Shown here: piece after piece, positions 15,901 through 25,238 of the stretch
How the letters are laid out: each line of letters starts with the position of its first letter
Position numbering within the stretch: the stretch's first letter is position 1
NCBI RefSeq assembly: GCF_029265375.1
Contig: NZ_JAJUJJ010000026.1
Span: forward strand, 1 to 35,727
Source: Nesterenkonia sp.
GTDB lineage: Bacteria; Actinomycetota; Actinomycetes; Actinomycetales; Micrococcaceae
DNA length: 35,727 nucleotides
Direction of reading: 5' to 3'
Made by a program: the position numbers and the translations under genes
The notes under the pieces: generated by a model
The model's database searches: none
Seen by the model: the letters and a program-made list of their open reading frames with translations, nothing else
Told to the model about the DNA's origin: nothing

Positions 15901-17667
15901 TCAGAACGGCCAGATCACTGGGACCAGGCCGATGACAACGGTACCCGTCAAGAGACTCATCGGGGTCCCGACCCGCAGATAATCGGTGAACTTGTACCCT
16001 CCGGGGCCGAGCACCATAAGGTTTGTCTGGTATCCCAAGGGGGTCAGGAAGCTGGCTGAGGCAGCAAACATAATGGCGATCACGAACGGCAGAATACTCA
16101 CGTCGAGTTGGTCAGCCACTGCCACCCCGATGGGGAACATCAGCACGGCTGCCCCATTGTTGGTGATCAGCTCGGTGAAGAGGACCGTGACTGCATAAAC
16201 GATCGCCAAGGCGACCCAGGGGGGAAGAGCTTCTGCGAAGAGCAGCCATTCAGCAATCTGCTTGGCTGCGCCGGTCTGAGTCATCGCTGCTCCCAGCGCG
16301 AACGACGCAGCGATCACGATGAGCACGGATAGGTCGATCTCGCGCCGGGCTTTGCCGATCGGCACGCATCTGGTGGCAAACATAGCCAGCGCGGCCACGA
16401 GGCCCGCTTCCAGAATGGAAACCAGTCCTGACGCGCTGAGGGCCACCATCACAGCGAGGATCCCCAGGGCCACAGGGGCCTTCCTAAAGTTCGGGAGCGA
16501 AGCATCGTTCAATGCGCTGACCAGCAGAAAATCCTTACGGTGGCGGTACTGGCCGACGAAATCATCTCCGGCTTCCATCAGCAGTGTGTCGCCAACCTGC
16601 AGCTCAATGTGACCTAGTTTTCCAGTCAGTCGCTCGCCATGCCGCGAGACGGACAGCACGACCGCGTTGTACAGGGACCTGAAGCGAGACTCTCTGATGC
16701 TCTGCCCGAGTCCGGGGAAGTTCGGGCCGATAATGGCTTCAACGATCCGTCGGCGCGAGTGACGAATGTCCAGCTTATGAATGTCACCCTCCGCTGGGGC
16801 CAGACCGTGGACCCTCCGTATTTCGTGGGCGCAATCCGGTGACCCGATGAACACCAATGCGTCGCCCGCATGCAGGGTTGTCTCAGGGGACACCGCCGTC
16901 AGCAGCTCACCGTTGCGCTCAATGTCAGCCAAATACCCGTAGGTGAGACTCCGCAGGCCGGCAGCGGCGATGGTCTTGCCCACGAGTGGTCCGCCGGACT
17001 CAACTATGGCCTCGACCGCGTATTCACGTGCAGACTCAAGCTGCTCCAAGGCTCCCTGACGATCAGGCAGGAGTCGGTCCGCAAAGAAGTACAGATAGAC
17101 CGCACTGACGAGGACCAGCGGGATACCAATCCAGGCCGGGTCAAACATTGAAAGCTGAATATCTTCTTCAGCCTCAAGGAGCCCTACGATCACAAGGTTT
17201 GTGCTGGTGCCGATCAGCGTGCATGTTCCACCGACGATGGATGCGTAGCTCAGCGGAATCATCAATTTGGAGGGGGCGACCTTGAGCCGTGCCGCCCACT
17301 CTTGAACGGCCGGAATGAACATGGCCATCACAGCAGTGTTGTTCATGAACGCACTCAACCCTGCTGTGGGACCCAGCAGCCGCAGCTGCGCCCGTCGTGT
17401 GCCACTCGGCTGGCCCAGCAGCCTGCGCGCAATCCACTGGATCGCCCCGGACTCCTTGAGCCCTGCTGCCACCAGGTACAGCGTGGCGATGGTCAGCACC
17501 CCAGTATTGCCGAATCCCGCCATGGCATCGGCGGGAGAGAGAATGCCCGAGATGATCAGGAACGTCACGGCTGCCACCAGAATGACGTCGGGTGCCAAGC
17601 GCGTCGCAGCCAGAGAAACCAGCACCAGCACAATTGTTGCTAGGGTCAGTATGGCTTCGACGGTCAC
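15901..17667 (-). CDS. SLC13 (DASS) family permease with RCK_C domains, probable sulfate transporter
   Basis: 588 residues. The N-terminal and C-terminal halves each hold about five or six membrane helices with the paired signatures of this family: SAFMNNTAVMAMF and GTSTNLVIVG in the first half, ELITNNGAAVLMFPIG and LTPLGYQTNLMVLG in the second. The central region (about 215-390) is soluble and contains two TrkA-C-like domains (EAIVESGGPLVGKTI, and VGDTLLMEAGDDF). Such proteins import sulfate or dicarboxylates with sodium. Next to cysQ, cysD and cysNC, sulfate is the natural substrate. The start is GTG 17667 with CAGGAG eight bases upstream. It ends 23 bases before cysQ. Confidence 0.9.
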   Translation of the reverse strand: MTVEAILTLATIVLVLVSLAATRLAPDVILVAAVTFLIISGILSPADAMAGFGNTGVLTIATLYLVAAGLKESGAIQWIARRLLGQPSGTRRAQLRLLGPTAGLSAFMNNTAVMAMFIPAVQEWAARLKVAPSKLMIPLSYASIVGGTCTLIGTSTNLVIVGLLEAEEDIQLSMFDPAWIGIPLVLVSAVYLYFFADRLLPDRQGALEQLESAREYAVEAIVESGGPLVGKTIAAAGLRSLTYGYLADIERNGELLTAVSPETTLHAGDALVFIGSPDCAHEIRRVHGLAPAEGDIHKLDIRHSRRRIVEAIIGPNFPGLGQSIRESRFRSLYNAVVLSVSRHGERLTGKLGHIELQVGDTLLMEAGDDFVGQYRHRKDFLLVSALNDASLPNFRKAPVALGILAVMVALSASGLVSILEAGLVAALAMFATRCVPIGKARREIDLSVLIVIAASFALGAAMTQTGAAKQIAEWLLFAEALPPWVALAIVYAVTVLFTELITNNGAAVLMFPIGVAVADQLDVSILPFVIAIMFAASASFLTPLGYQTNLMVLGPGGYKFTDYLRVGTPMSLLTGTVVIGLVPVIWPF

Positions 17668-17714
17668 GAAATGTCTCCTGATTCAAGAATACCTGCGCTG
17701 TTAAGCACACTCAT

Positions 17715-18926
17715 TCACCGAACAAACCGTTCGATTCTTTCCAGATGCTTTCCTGAAACGGGAAGATCGTCAGTAAACCTGCCCTGCAGGTCGGCCACAG
17801 TGAGCGGAGCAGTTAAGCCGTGCCTCACGAATCCGTAAAAGTCTGGAGTCACCTGGTCCATGGGGAAGTACTGGTACACAAGATTACCCTCGGCTACGAG
17901 CTCTACGACGACGCCAGAATTTCCACAGATCGCCACATGCGGCTCGTCCAGGGGCTGATCTCTGAGGGTGAGTCCTGCCCCGCGCAGCTCGTCCCGGTTG
18001 GTCGCCCGCGGATGGGTCTTTACAGAGACACCGTCCACCGCGGGATTGTCCTGCAGCAGCTGACACAGCTCCACCACCTTCTCCGTATCAGATATCCGGC
18101 TCGGATACACCACTACGGGAACGCGGTCCCGCGTCAGCAGAGCCTCGTGCCGGGCACTGATGTCGTCCCAATCCAGGCCGCCGCTGACCCGCGGCACCAC
18201 ACGAACCTCGCCTGCGATCGGCGCAATCGACTCATAGACACGCCGTGAGTGCTCACTGCGCAGTATGGACAGATCGAAGTCAAGCGGCGGGAAGTGCTCA
18301 CTCACCTCAGCATGCTGGAGATAGACGGTCGAGAGTCCCTTCAGCTCCGCCGCCTTGGTGAGCCCCACCGGCACAGGCGAGTGATCATTGGACACGGCAA
18401 AGACTGAGCTTCGGCAGTGCTGCATGAGGTCGAGTCCGGAGAACACGGACTGACTGAACCGAATTACCTGATAGAGCAGCTCCACCTTGACAGCGCTCCT
18501 TGCAGAGAGAAACTGCTCGAATACGATGTCTTGCGCCCTTAAGAATTCGTCGTCTTTGATCCGGAAGCGCTTGACCGGAAAGTCGGCGATGTTAGCGATC
18601 TGGGATGAGTGGCCTTGGTCGGCGAGCATCTCGGCGAAGAAGTCGAACTCGCGGCGGTTGTTCCGGGTTGAACCGTAGGCCAGAGTGTCGCATTTCAGGG
18701 CTGCCGGCGGCGCGATGTACTTGACCCGTCGAGTCTTCCTCATTCGCTCCTTGAAGAACGCAAGCGCCTCCTGGGCGGGCACCAGTCCGCGATCGTCCAA
18801 GGGGAGTTCGGAATAGCTCAGCTCGTCGAGACGCGGCTGAAAGATGTAGGAGTAGTCTTCGCGCGACTCGATGATTTTGGCCACCTTCTCCATGCCGGAC
18901 CGGCTGGCCTGGATCACGTCCTTCAT
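17715..18926 (-). CDS. Putative GT-B-fold glycosyltransferase or polymer transferase
   Basis: 403 residues from ATG 18926, which has GGAGCAGGG upstream and lies one base after the preceding stop. ATG 18953 would add nine residues and overlap that gene. Visible features are SNDHSPVPVGLTKAAELKG (about 180-198), TVYLQHAEVSEHFPPLDFD, VVVYPSRISDTEK, VKTHPRATNR near 302 and CGNSGVVVELVAEGN. The pattern of a first Rossmann-like domain, an H-P motif and a Gly/Ser loop recalls capsule polymerases, polysialyltransferase-like enzymes and CDP-glycerol glycerophosphotransferases. I cannot name the subfamily. No membrane helix is evident. It sits between the rhamnosyltransferase-like gene and the sulfate cassette in the same transcript direction. 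Confidence 0.65.
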   Translation of the reverse strand: MKDVIQASRSGMEKVAKIIESREDYSYIFQPRLDELSYSELPLDDRGLVPAQEALAFFKERMRKTRRVKYIAPPAALKCDTLAYGSTRNNRREFDFFAEMLADQGHSSQIANIADFPVKRFRIKDDEFLRAQDIVFEQFLSARSAVKVELLYQVIRFSQSVFSGLDLMQHCRSSVFAVSNDHSPVPVGLTKAAELKGLSTVYLQHAEVSEHFPPLDFDLSILRSEHSRRVYESIAPIAGEVRVVPRVSGGLDWDDISARHEALLTRDRVPVVVYPSRISDTEKVVELCQLLQDNPAVDGVSVKTHPRATNRDELRGAGLTLRDQPLDEPHVAICGNSGVVVELVAEGNLVYQYFPMDQVTPDFYGFVRHGLTAPLTVADLQGRFTDDLPVSGKHLERIERFVR

Positions 18927-18927
18927 C

Positions 18928-20235
18928 TCAGCCCTGCTCCGGCTCTGCCCCATGAGCGAGGCGTGCCCAGCGCCTGCTGGACGCGCGGCTGCTGAGCCGG
19001 GGAAACGATTGGAATTTGGTGAGGGTCAGTGGGCGCCGTCGGACCACAAGTGTCACCTCGGCCACGCGAAGCCCTTCGGGGCACTGGACCGTCACGTGAG
19101 AATGTGGGCCTTTCTCATCGTGGGGCACAGGAACCCAGAAGCCCAGAGTGCGCGAATGCCGAATACCTTGGAACTCCAGGGCGCGTGACCATGCGCGAGG
19201 GTCAGGGCTCTTGCCGTCCTCGTCCTCAAATGCGAGCAGGACAGCCAGCTCGTGAGCGTCCCGCTTCTCCTTGGTGTCTATGGCCAGGGTGAAAGCCTGG
19301 GGGTGAGCACAAGGGAATGTCAGTCCCTCAGACGAAATAACTTGAGGTTCGGGGAGAAGATTGACACGCTCCTTGCCGTTGAACAGGCCGGTATGGAGCT
19401 TGCCGCGCAGGGCTGGGAATGATTCCAGGACGACGTGGCGAGACACCGGAGAATGGTGCTTCAGCCTCTCATGCATGCGCCGAAGAAAATCCTTCTTATC
19501 ATGCGCGTCCACTAGACTGTCCTGGGTGGGGTTCCGCCCTCTGAAGAAGGCAGGATGCCGGGAGTCCGTAATGACGGGGGCGTACCGATTGCTCTTCGTG
19601 TGGGAACCGTGCCGCCCGTCGCCGATGATTCTTCCGGCAGGGTTGAGGACACAAACCGCCATGAGCCCCGCGCTGGGGAAGTTGCTGTAGTCCTCTCGGA
19701 GATAGAAGTACTTACCATCGGAGCGAATGCCTGTGAAGCCGTATCCGAAAGAAATCTTCCAGCCGGGACGGGCAGCCTTCATATAGCCGAGCACTCTGTC
19801 GAAGTAATCCACTGCAAGAAGATCGTCGTCGTCGAGCCGGTAAGCACCGAACTTGACTCGCTGGCCCGGCTCCCAAGGAAGGAGGGATCGCACGATGTCG
19901 TGCGGAGGCAGCTGCGCGGGGGCCCGCGAATTTTGGACGTTCAGTCGGAGAAATTCATAACGGCTCTCCGCTTCTTTCAGCGCCTCACGGTATGGAGCAG
20001 GCAGGTTCGATGAGTAAGAGACGACGTGGAATATATTGTCACGATCTCTAATACCGCGGGCCAGCTGCGGCAGGACTTCCTCAGTGAAGATTTCCGTGCG
20101 AGCAGCCATCCTTTCCGGGTCGTACAGCCACCGGCGGTACTCTTCCTCATCGGCCGTCTGGGCGGCGGCAAGGCCGGCGCCTGTCTCGCCTTCGAACGAG
20201 TACACGCTGAACCGGGTATGGCCGATGATGAACAA
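18928..20235 (-). CDS. Putative rhamnosyltransferase-like glycosyltransferase (PF11316-like)
   Basis: 435 residues. The start is TTG 20235, preceded by GGGAG seven bases away, and the protein begins FIIGHTRFSVYS, the typical opening of putative rhamnosyl transferases. FHVVSYSSNLP, FLRLNVQN and the acidic metal-binding block AYRLDDDDLLAVDYFD (131-146) follow, as in GT-A enzymes of this group. The last 90 residues are less conserved and end in an Arg/Ser-rich stretch. Donor specificity is not readable from sequence, and the family label rests on limited biochemistry. It is one base upstream of the next gene and so cotranslated with it. Confidence 0.75.
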   Translation of the reverse strand: MFIIGHTRFSVYSFEGETGAGLAAAQTADEEEYRRWLYDPERMAARTEIFTEEVLPQLARGIRDRDNIFHVVSYSSNLPAPYREALKEAESRYEFLRLNVQNSRAPAQLPPHDIVRSLLPWEPGQRVKFGAYRLDDDDLLAVDYFDRVLGYMKAARPGWKISFGYGFTGIRSDGKYFYLREDYSNFPSAGLMAVCVLNPAGRIIGDGRHGSHTKSNRYAPVITDSRHPAFFRGRNPTQDSLVDAHDKKDFLRRMHERLKHHSPVSRHVVLESFPALRGKLHTGLFNGKERVNLLPEPQVISSEGLTFPCAHPQAFTLAIDTKEKRDAHELAVLLAFEDEDGKSPDPRAWSRALEFQGIRHSRTLGFWVPVPHDEKGPHSHVTVQCPEGLRVAEVTLVVRRRPLTLTKFQSFPRLSSRASSRRWARLAHGAEPEQG

Positions 20236-20366
20236 TCAATATCTCCCGACAACTCGCCGCATTGCAGCCCAACACACGAACATGATCCACTCTACAAGCC
20301 CACTCACCGCTCAGAACTCAGTGGACACTCGGAACTGAACGTCTCTGGTTATCCGCACGCCCCGGT

Positions 20367-21743
20367 TCAATTCTCCGTGGGATCGTCCTCCACCGCTGCA
20401 ATCAGTGCAGAGTGCTGTTTCCGGAACTGTTCGGAGTATTCCTCATACAGAGTCTGGTCGACGCTATTAGCCTCCCGCAGGCGCGACTCGAGATCAGGCG
20501 ACAGGCCCGACTTAGGCTGTCCAGAACGGCCGCGATGCACCAGCCGGCGGGTAATCGGAAGACCCACTGCCGCTGCTCCAGCCAGGTGACTGGCCGCAAG
20601 GTGATCCATAGTACCCACCACGTGGAAACGCTCATCCAAGGTTTCCCGGCACATGGACAGCAGACGATCCTCTGAAAGATCGGCTGTGGCTTCAAGCCAG
20701 TACATGTCCTCCTCGGCGTCAATCGACCGGAACATGCCCGGCTGGGAGAATCGCCGCTTGTACGCGTCGGTGAACTCAGGGTGGGTGACTACGATCTGGC
20801 GAGCCAGCATGTTCGTCATACCGCTGTCGATCGTGTACTGCGCGTGCTCCTCAAATGTCTTCGAGTGGTCCTTCGTGGGAACAATGCCCTGCGTGCTGAG
20901 CCGCTTGTAATACCCAGATGACAGTTGCGAAACGGGATCGCGGAGGACCGTGAAGTACGTGAGCTTGCGGCCCGGCAAGTCCAGGGAGAATGCGTGGTGC
21001 TGATGGATCAGTCTTCGATGCGCCAGCTCCTCCTCTGAGAGCCGGAGGAGGGACTCTATTTGGAATAGACCGTGGCGCCTGCTGATTTCAGCCATTGCGG
21101 ACCAGGGAACTGTCTGTTTCAGCGACACGATGGTGCTGGTCCCACCGGTGAAAGGCAGGTGGTAGAAGACCGGCAGCGTCTCAGGTCTGTGGCCAGACAC
21201 CAGCCGGGCGAACTCGCGGCCGACGGCGGTTTCGTCCCACGCGGCGACCAGGTCCTCTCTTAGAACCTGCGCGTCTTCACGCAGCTTGGCGAGCATCTCG
21301 GCGGCGCCCTCCTGGTCGCCGAGCATGAGGCGGGCGGACACCAGAGAAATCAGCGCCCAGGGGGGTGGCCCCGCCTCACCTATCCGGTGGGGCAGCGTGA
21401 CTGCGTCCTCGTAGCGCCCAGCTCCGGCCATCATCACGGGCAGCCAGGCACGGGCACGCCGGTCGTCAAAGTGGGCCGCGAGGATGGAAACGGCCGCAAG
21501 GGCTGTACCGTTCCAGTCGCGACGGCGCCTCTTGACCGCCAGAGAGCGCAGCTCACGCAGGAGCGAGGGGTCTGGGGCGCGGCGCCCGGCCGCATCGGTC
21601 ACCACCTGGTTCAGGAGCCATACGAGGCGATCGTGCTCAGAACGACGGTCACTTGGAGCCTGCAGCGATTTATAGGCGAACCGCTCCCCCGCTGCGCGTC
21701 CCGCCGCGTACCCGTCAGTCCAGTCGTTCACCTCACCAGCCAT
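20367..21743 (-). CDS. Sulfotransferase with helical N-terminal domain
   Basis: 458 residues. Residues 35-180 are helical and TPR-like. The catalytic part begins VFYHLPFTGGTSTIVSLK (192-209), matching the 5'-phosphosulfate-binding loop of carbohydrate sulfotransferases. YFTVLRDPVSQLSSGYYKR (263-281) matches the 3'-phosphate-binding R-D-P...S-x-Y block. LIHQHHAF lies between them, where a catalytic base would be expected. The arrangement is closest to the heparan-sulfate 2-O-type (Sulfotransfer_2) group. It should move sulfate from PAPS to a sugar hydroxyl. It starts with a GGAAGG site 69 bases after the second sulfotransferase. PAPS would be supplied by cysD/cysNC downstream. Confidence 0.82.
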   Translation of the reverse strand: MAGEVNDWTDGYAAGRAAGERFAYKSLQAPSDRRSEHDRLVWLLNQVVTDAAGRRAPDPSLLRELRSLAVKRRRRDWNGTALAAVSILAAHFDDRRARAWLPVMMAGAGRYEDAVTLPHRIGEAGPPPWALISLVSARLMLGDQEGAAEMLAKLREDAQVLREDLVAAWDETAVGREFARLVSGHRPETLPVFYHLPFTGGTSTIVSLKQTVPWSAMAEISRRHGLFQIESLLRLSEEELAHRRLIHQHHAFSLDLPGRKLTYFTVLRDPVSQLSSGYYKRLSTQGIVPTKDHSKTFEEHAQYTIDSGMTNMLARQIVVTHPEFTDAYKRRFSQPGMFRSIDAEEDMYWLEATADLSEDRLLSMCRETLDERFHVVGTMDHLAASHLAGAAAVGLPITRRLVHRGRSGQPKSGLSPDLESRLREANSVDQTLYEEYSEQFRKQHSALIAAVEDDPTEN

Positions 21744-21812
21744 TCAGCACACCTTCCAGAATATGACGCATTGAACTGCAGTCCCCCTCAGACATTGGCA
21801 ATCTTCCCGCCT

Positions 21813-22697
21813 CTACTCGATAAGAACACCAGGCCACTTGGCTCGAATCGCTTCGACGTGGCTCTGGTACTTCTCCTCCAGGTACTTCTGCTCGCTCTCG
21901 CTCCAGGGCCTGAATCCGGCGAACTCGTCTCCGCGGGGAAATCGCTCCTCAACGAGCTCAACGGCACGCGATGCCTTTCGAGACCCCGAGACTTCGTCGA
22001 TGATGTGCAATGTCTCAACCGCGACACCGGACATACCTTCGCGCCTCTCCTGAACTTCGGGAAGTGACGCTTCATCGATGCGCCCTCCGGTGAGCAGATC
22101 GATCATTCGAGGAAGGTCTGAGCCGATGCGCTCTAGCCGGAAGACACGGACACAGTCTTCTCCGAACGATTCCACAATCCGGCGAATGGGCCGCAGCCAC
22201 AGCTCATCGTCCTCGAGGATTCGGTGCCGAAAGTCGTCGAAGCGGGTGAACTCTCCATGGCGGAGTGACTCTACGTAGCACGACGCCAAGAACCCCGGAT
22301 AGCTGCGAATCGTGAATGCCACAGCGCTGGGTCTCTCCCCCAGCAGATCACGTAAGGCCTTCAATCGTCGGTCACAGTGAAGGTAAACGCGCCCTGATCG
22401 GACAATTCGGTTACAGTCACCCATCAGGTTTTCGTCAGAGAGGATCACCTTCCCGGATGGGGACTGCTTGTACTCCCCAAGGACTGTCTCCAGCTGCTCC
22501 GTGGTCGGCACTGCCCCGCGCAGCTTTCTGCCCGCGAGCCACGCGTCGAAGGGTGAAGAGAATCGGCGCCGCAGCGTTCCCATCGTGACGTAGTTGATGT
22601 TCTGCTCAGCCAGCAGGTCGTTGCCCAATGCTAACCTGCGCTGCAACCACGTGGTCGCGGTCTTGTGCGCCCCAAGATGGAGTGCGACGTCAGCCAT
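21813..22697 (-). CDS. Sulfotransferase family protein
   Basis: 294 residues. The N-terminus LHLGAHKTATTWLQRRLAL (6-24) is the PAPS 5'-phosphosulfate loop (H-K-T-x-T-T). VAFTIRSYPGFLASCYVESL (126-145) fits the 3'-phosphate-binding R...S block. SDENLMG near 87 lies where catalytic acid residues are found in such proteins. There is no signal peptide, so it acts in the cytoplasm. It overlaps the end of the polysialyltransferase-like gene by eight bases (ATGGCTGA), which indicates translational coupling to that enzyme and suggests that both work on the same polymer. It differs from the first sulfotransferase in size and motif style, so it probably modifies a different position or sugar. Confidence 0.8.
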   Translation of the reverse strand: MADVALHLGAHKTATTWLQRRLALGNDLLAEQNINYVTMGTLRRRFSSPFDAWLAGRKLRGAVPTTEQLETVLGEYKQSPSGKVILSDENLMGDCNRIVRSGRVYLHCDRRLKALRDLLGERPSAVAFTIRSYPGFLASCYVESLRHGEFTRFDDFRHRILEDDELWLRPIRRIVESFGEDCVRVFRLERIGSDLPRMIDLLTGGRIDEASLPEVQERREGMSGVAVETLHIIDEVSGSRKASRAVELVEERFPRGDEFAGFRPWSESEQKYLEEKYQSHVEAIRAKWPGVLIE

Positions 22698-24123
22698 TCG
22701 CTACCTGCTTCTCACCTGTCGCCGGATCGTTCGCCGCCCCGTCAATGACAGTTGCATCCTTCGCGACACCATCGTTGGCAGCTGCATCCTTCCCGGCCCC
22801 ATCGCTGGCAGCCGTGTCGGTTTCGAGCACGGGAAGTCCCAGTGACTTCAGGCGCGAAGTGGTGAAGTACGGTTTGATCTTCTTGAAGATCTCCTCTGAC
22901 GCCTCGAGGTCGTCTCTCAAGTGGGACACCACTTCAGGCTGCATCGTGTAGGCCACGGCGTGGAGCAGTTTCTCGACCTTCTCCGGGTGACGCACGGCAA
23001 ATGGCTGGTTCTTCCACGGCCCGGCGTGCCTACCGGCCGCGGTAGCCTCGTCGAGTCTCGCATCGGGCAGGACTTTGTGAATCAGCGCCAATGGAACTCG
23101 ATTGCTGTTCTGGTACGGCGAAAGACTCCTGAGGACCGGGTAGGTGCCGTACCGCCATGCGGGAATCTGGTAGTAGGTGGCCGCAGTGATCAACCCTGTG
23201 GAGAAGCAGCCGTAGACCGCAGAGACTCGACACAGCGTATACAAGGTTTCGGCCGTGACCGGTCCAGTCACTTCGTCGAAGTTCACCCCCAGTGACTCTG
23301 CTTCTGCGCGCAGAACCTCGCCCTGAAGGTGGGGAGCCGCGGGGTGAGGCTTGAACACAATATGGGTATGACCGTGAGCGACCGCCGCCTTCAGCATTGT
23401 CAGATATAGGTCGGCTTCCTCTTCGGGCGTGGTGATCCGCAGCGCAGACAGGTACTGGCCCAGGATGAGCGCGACCGGTTTGTGCTTGAAGGGGTCGATC
23501 ACTTCGCCGGCGCGCTCCTGCTCCTGACGAGCCACCGCATCGAACCCATCGGTGATGAGATTCGGAGGCACCGGAGTCGTGGCCACACCGAATTCACTGT
23601 GAAGAAGGGGGCGGATCCCCGGAAGGAGGTCCGAGTAGATCAGACGCTGGATTCGAGTTCCAAGCTGCAGCGGCAGCTTGTCGCGCGTCGGCCCATAGGC
23701 CATCAGGCCGTCAGACATGACGTCGATGGGGGCGTTGTGGAAGATGCGGGCCAGCGCCAAGGACTGCTTGGCCTGCATGGTCTCCAGAATCAGTCGGATA
23801 CTTGCGGAGCCCAGACCCCACTTTTCACGCGCGTACCGCTCCCACAGTGGGGCGTCTTCCTCGCGCGGCACCCAGTGAGACGGGTGGTGAGGACGGATAA
23901 AATCGTTGTAGTCCTCGACACTGTCGAAGTAATGGGCGACGCTGGAAAAGGCCGGAGTCTCCATCAACTTCGGCTTCAGCTCAGGGGTCATTGCCGTACT
24001 GACACAGAGCAGAACACGACGATTCTCGGAAGCACTCCCGAAAAGTCCCGATTCGATTCCTGCCCGAATAAGAACGAGCTCTGAAATGCTGGCCGGGGCG
24101 AATATCTGAACTCTTTTCTGCAT
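22690..24123 (-). CDS. Polysialyltransferase-like protein (PF07388/GT38-like)
   Basis: 477 residues. The three short motifs reported for bacterial polysialyltransferases are visible in order. They are an acidic-acidic-Gly type SDGLMAYGP at 137-145, the H-P motif in FKPHPAAPH (257-265), and a Ser/Thr-Gly loop in GCFSTGLITAATYY (305-318). LILGQYLSALR at 219-229 is also typical. These GT-B-like enzymes polymerise sialic acid from CMP-sialic acid. With two CMP-NulO synthetases in the window, a NulO polymerase is the natural guess. Residues 437-466 are three 10-residue Ala/Asp/Gly/Lys repeats forming a disordered tail. It starts at ATG 24123, overlapping the upstream stop (TAATG), and ends inside the next gene. 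Confidence 0.75.
   Translation of the reverse strand: MQKRVQIFAPASISELVLIRAGIESGLFGSASENRRVLLCVSTAMTPELKPKLMETPAFSSVAHYFDSVEDYNDFIRPHHPSHWVPREEDAPLWERYAREKWGLGSASIRLILETMQAKQSLALARIFHNAPIDVMSDGLMAYGPTRDKLPLQLGTRIQRLIYSDLLPGIRPLLHSEFGVATTPVPPNLITDGFDAVARQEQERAGEVIDPFKHKPVALILGQYLSALRITTPEEEADLYLTMLKAAVAHGHTHIVFKPHPAAPHLQGEVLRAEAESLGVNFDEVTGPVTAETLYTLCRVSAVYGCFSTGLITAATYYQIPAWRYGTYPVLRSLSPYQNSNRVPLALIHKVLPDARLDEATAAGRHAGPWKNQPFAVRHPEKVEKLLHAVAYTMQPEVVSHLRDDLEASEEIFKKIKPYFTTSRLKSLGLPVLETDTAASDGAGKDAAANDGVAKDATVIDGAANDPATGEKQVANG
22726..22815 (-). repeat. Three tandem 30-base repeats in the polysialyltransferase-like gene
   Basis: Three imperfect 30-base units (22726-22755, 22756-22785, 22786-22815) share the frame atc-ttc-c--c-cc-tc--tg-cag on the plus strand. 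They encode 10-residue units ending in Asp on the minus strand. Being a multiple of three, copy number can vary without breaking the frame. Confidence 0.7.
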
Positions 24124-25199
24124 TATTTCACGACTCCCATTGTGTTCAGAATTCGCCTCGCTCGCTTGTCGTCGAAGTCCCTGAGAGATTCCAGCAGTCT
24201 GCCAGACGGCAGCTTGTAGAGCCCTTCACGGCACAGCTCCGGCAGCTTAGCGGCCAACTCTGGCGTGTAACGGCTCGTGGTGTTGAGATGATGCACCATG
24301 ATCACTAAATAGTTGCGAATTGCTTTTGGGACGTACTTGTCGGGATCAGACGATGCCATGGCATCCTCTACCCCCTGGCGCATGGCACGGACAAAATCAA
24401 ACTGTCGTTCGTCGCCCACCATGGACAACGACCCTTGAAGTCCTCTTCGATAGAAATATCCAGGATGAGGAATCACTGCGAACCTGTCGCTCATCAGGTG
24501 GAGCCTCATCATCCATGACCGGTCTTCACATGTCTGCAGGTTGGGCATGAAGTAGAGCAGGCCGTTGTCAATGAGTTTTGCATCGAAAATGCCCGCCCAG
24601 GCATACGTGTAGTCGACGGCGGTTCTGTCATCGAACGGATGCAGGCCCTCCCGTGAGTCGAAGGGCTCCCACGCCGGACCGAACGGGACGCGGATGATGT
24701 GTCTCTTGTGTCCCTCGAACTTCACGTGGTCAGTTCGCACAAAATCGACGCCTAGGGTTTTGATGGCGTCGAGAAGCACAGCATAAAAGTCTGACGCCAC
24801 ATAGTCATCTGGATCCAAGAAGGCGATATAGCGGCCGCGTGCCTGGTCCAGTCCGGTGTTGCGGGCCTCCGCCAAGCCCCGGTTTACCGAGTGGGTCACC
24901 ACACGGCTGTTGGGCAGAGACGGCGCAAGCTCGTCGAGCAGCTGCGCGGTCATGTCTGTGGAGGCGTCGTTGATGAAGATGAACTCGTACTTCTCTAGCC
25001 CCTCCAGAGCGCGCAGACTCCGCATGGTGTCGGGCAGGTATTCCGCGGTGTTGAAGCAGGGGATCACGAGCGACAGTTCAATCCCGGAACGCGCACGCTC
25101 CTCCGCCGAGACCGGACGGGCTTCGTGGACTGTGTCGAAGAATTCGACCCGCAGCACTGACCCATCGTCAGCCCACACACCTATGTCCCCCACATTCAT
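24123..25199 (-). CDS. GT2 family glycosyltransferase
   Basis: 358 residues from ATG 25199, which has GAGGAAGGA directly upstream. GTG 25238, with GCAGGTGGG upstream, would add 13 residues and cannot be excluded. The GT-A domain starts ELSLVIPCFNTAEYLPDT near residue 40, followed by FIFINDASTD, then VNRGLAEARNTGLDQARG and the metal-binding FLDPDDYVAS near 127. CEDRSWMMRL near 225 is the usual E-D region after the acceptor loop. It is the first gene of the long minus-strand series and is translationally coupled to the polysialyltransferase-like gene through TAATG. It may prime the chain or add a side branch. Donor unknown. Confidence 0.88.
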   Translation of the reverse strand: MNVGDIGVWADDGSVLRVEFFDTVHEARPVSAEERARSGIELSLVIPCFNTAEYLPDTMRSLRALEGLEKYEFIFINDASTDMTAQLLDELAPSLPNSRVVTHSVNRGLAEARNTGLDQARGRYIAFLDPDDYVASDFYAVLLDAIKTLGVDFVRTDHVKFEGHKRHIIRVPFGPAWEPFDSREGLHPFDDRTAVDYTYAWAGIFDAKLIDNGLLYFMPNLQTCEDRSWMMRLHLMSDRFAVIPHPGYFYRRGLQGSLSMVGDERQFDFVRAMRQGVEDAMASSDPDKYVPKAIRNYLVIMVHHLNTTSRYTPELAAKLPELCREGLYKLPSGRLLESLRDFDDKRARRILNTMGVVK

Positions 25200-25238
25200 T
25201 CCTTCCTCTGTAAGCGTCCGGGCGAAGTCCCCCCACAC

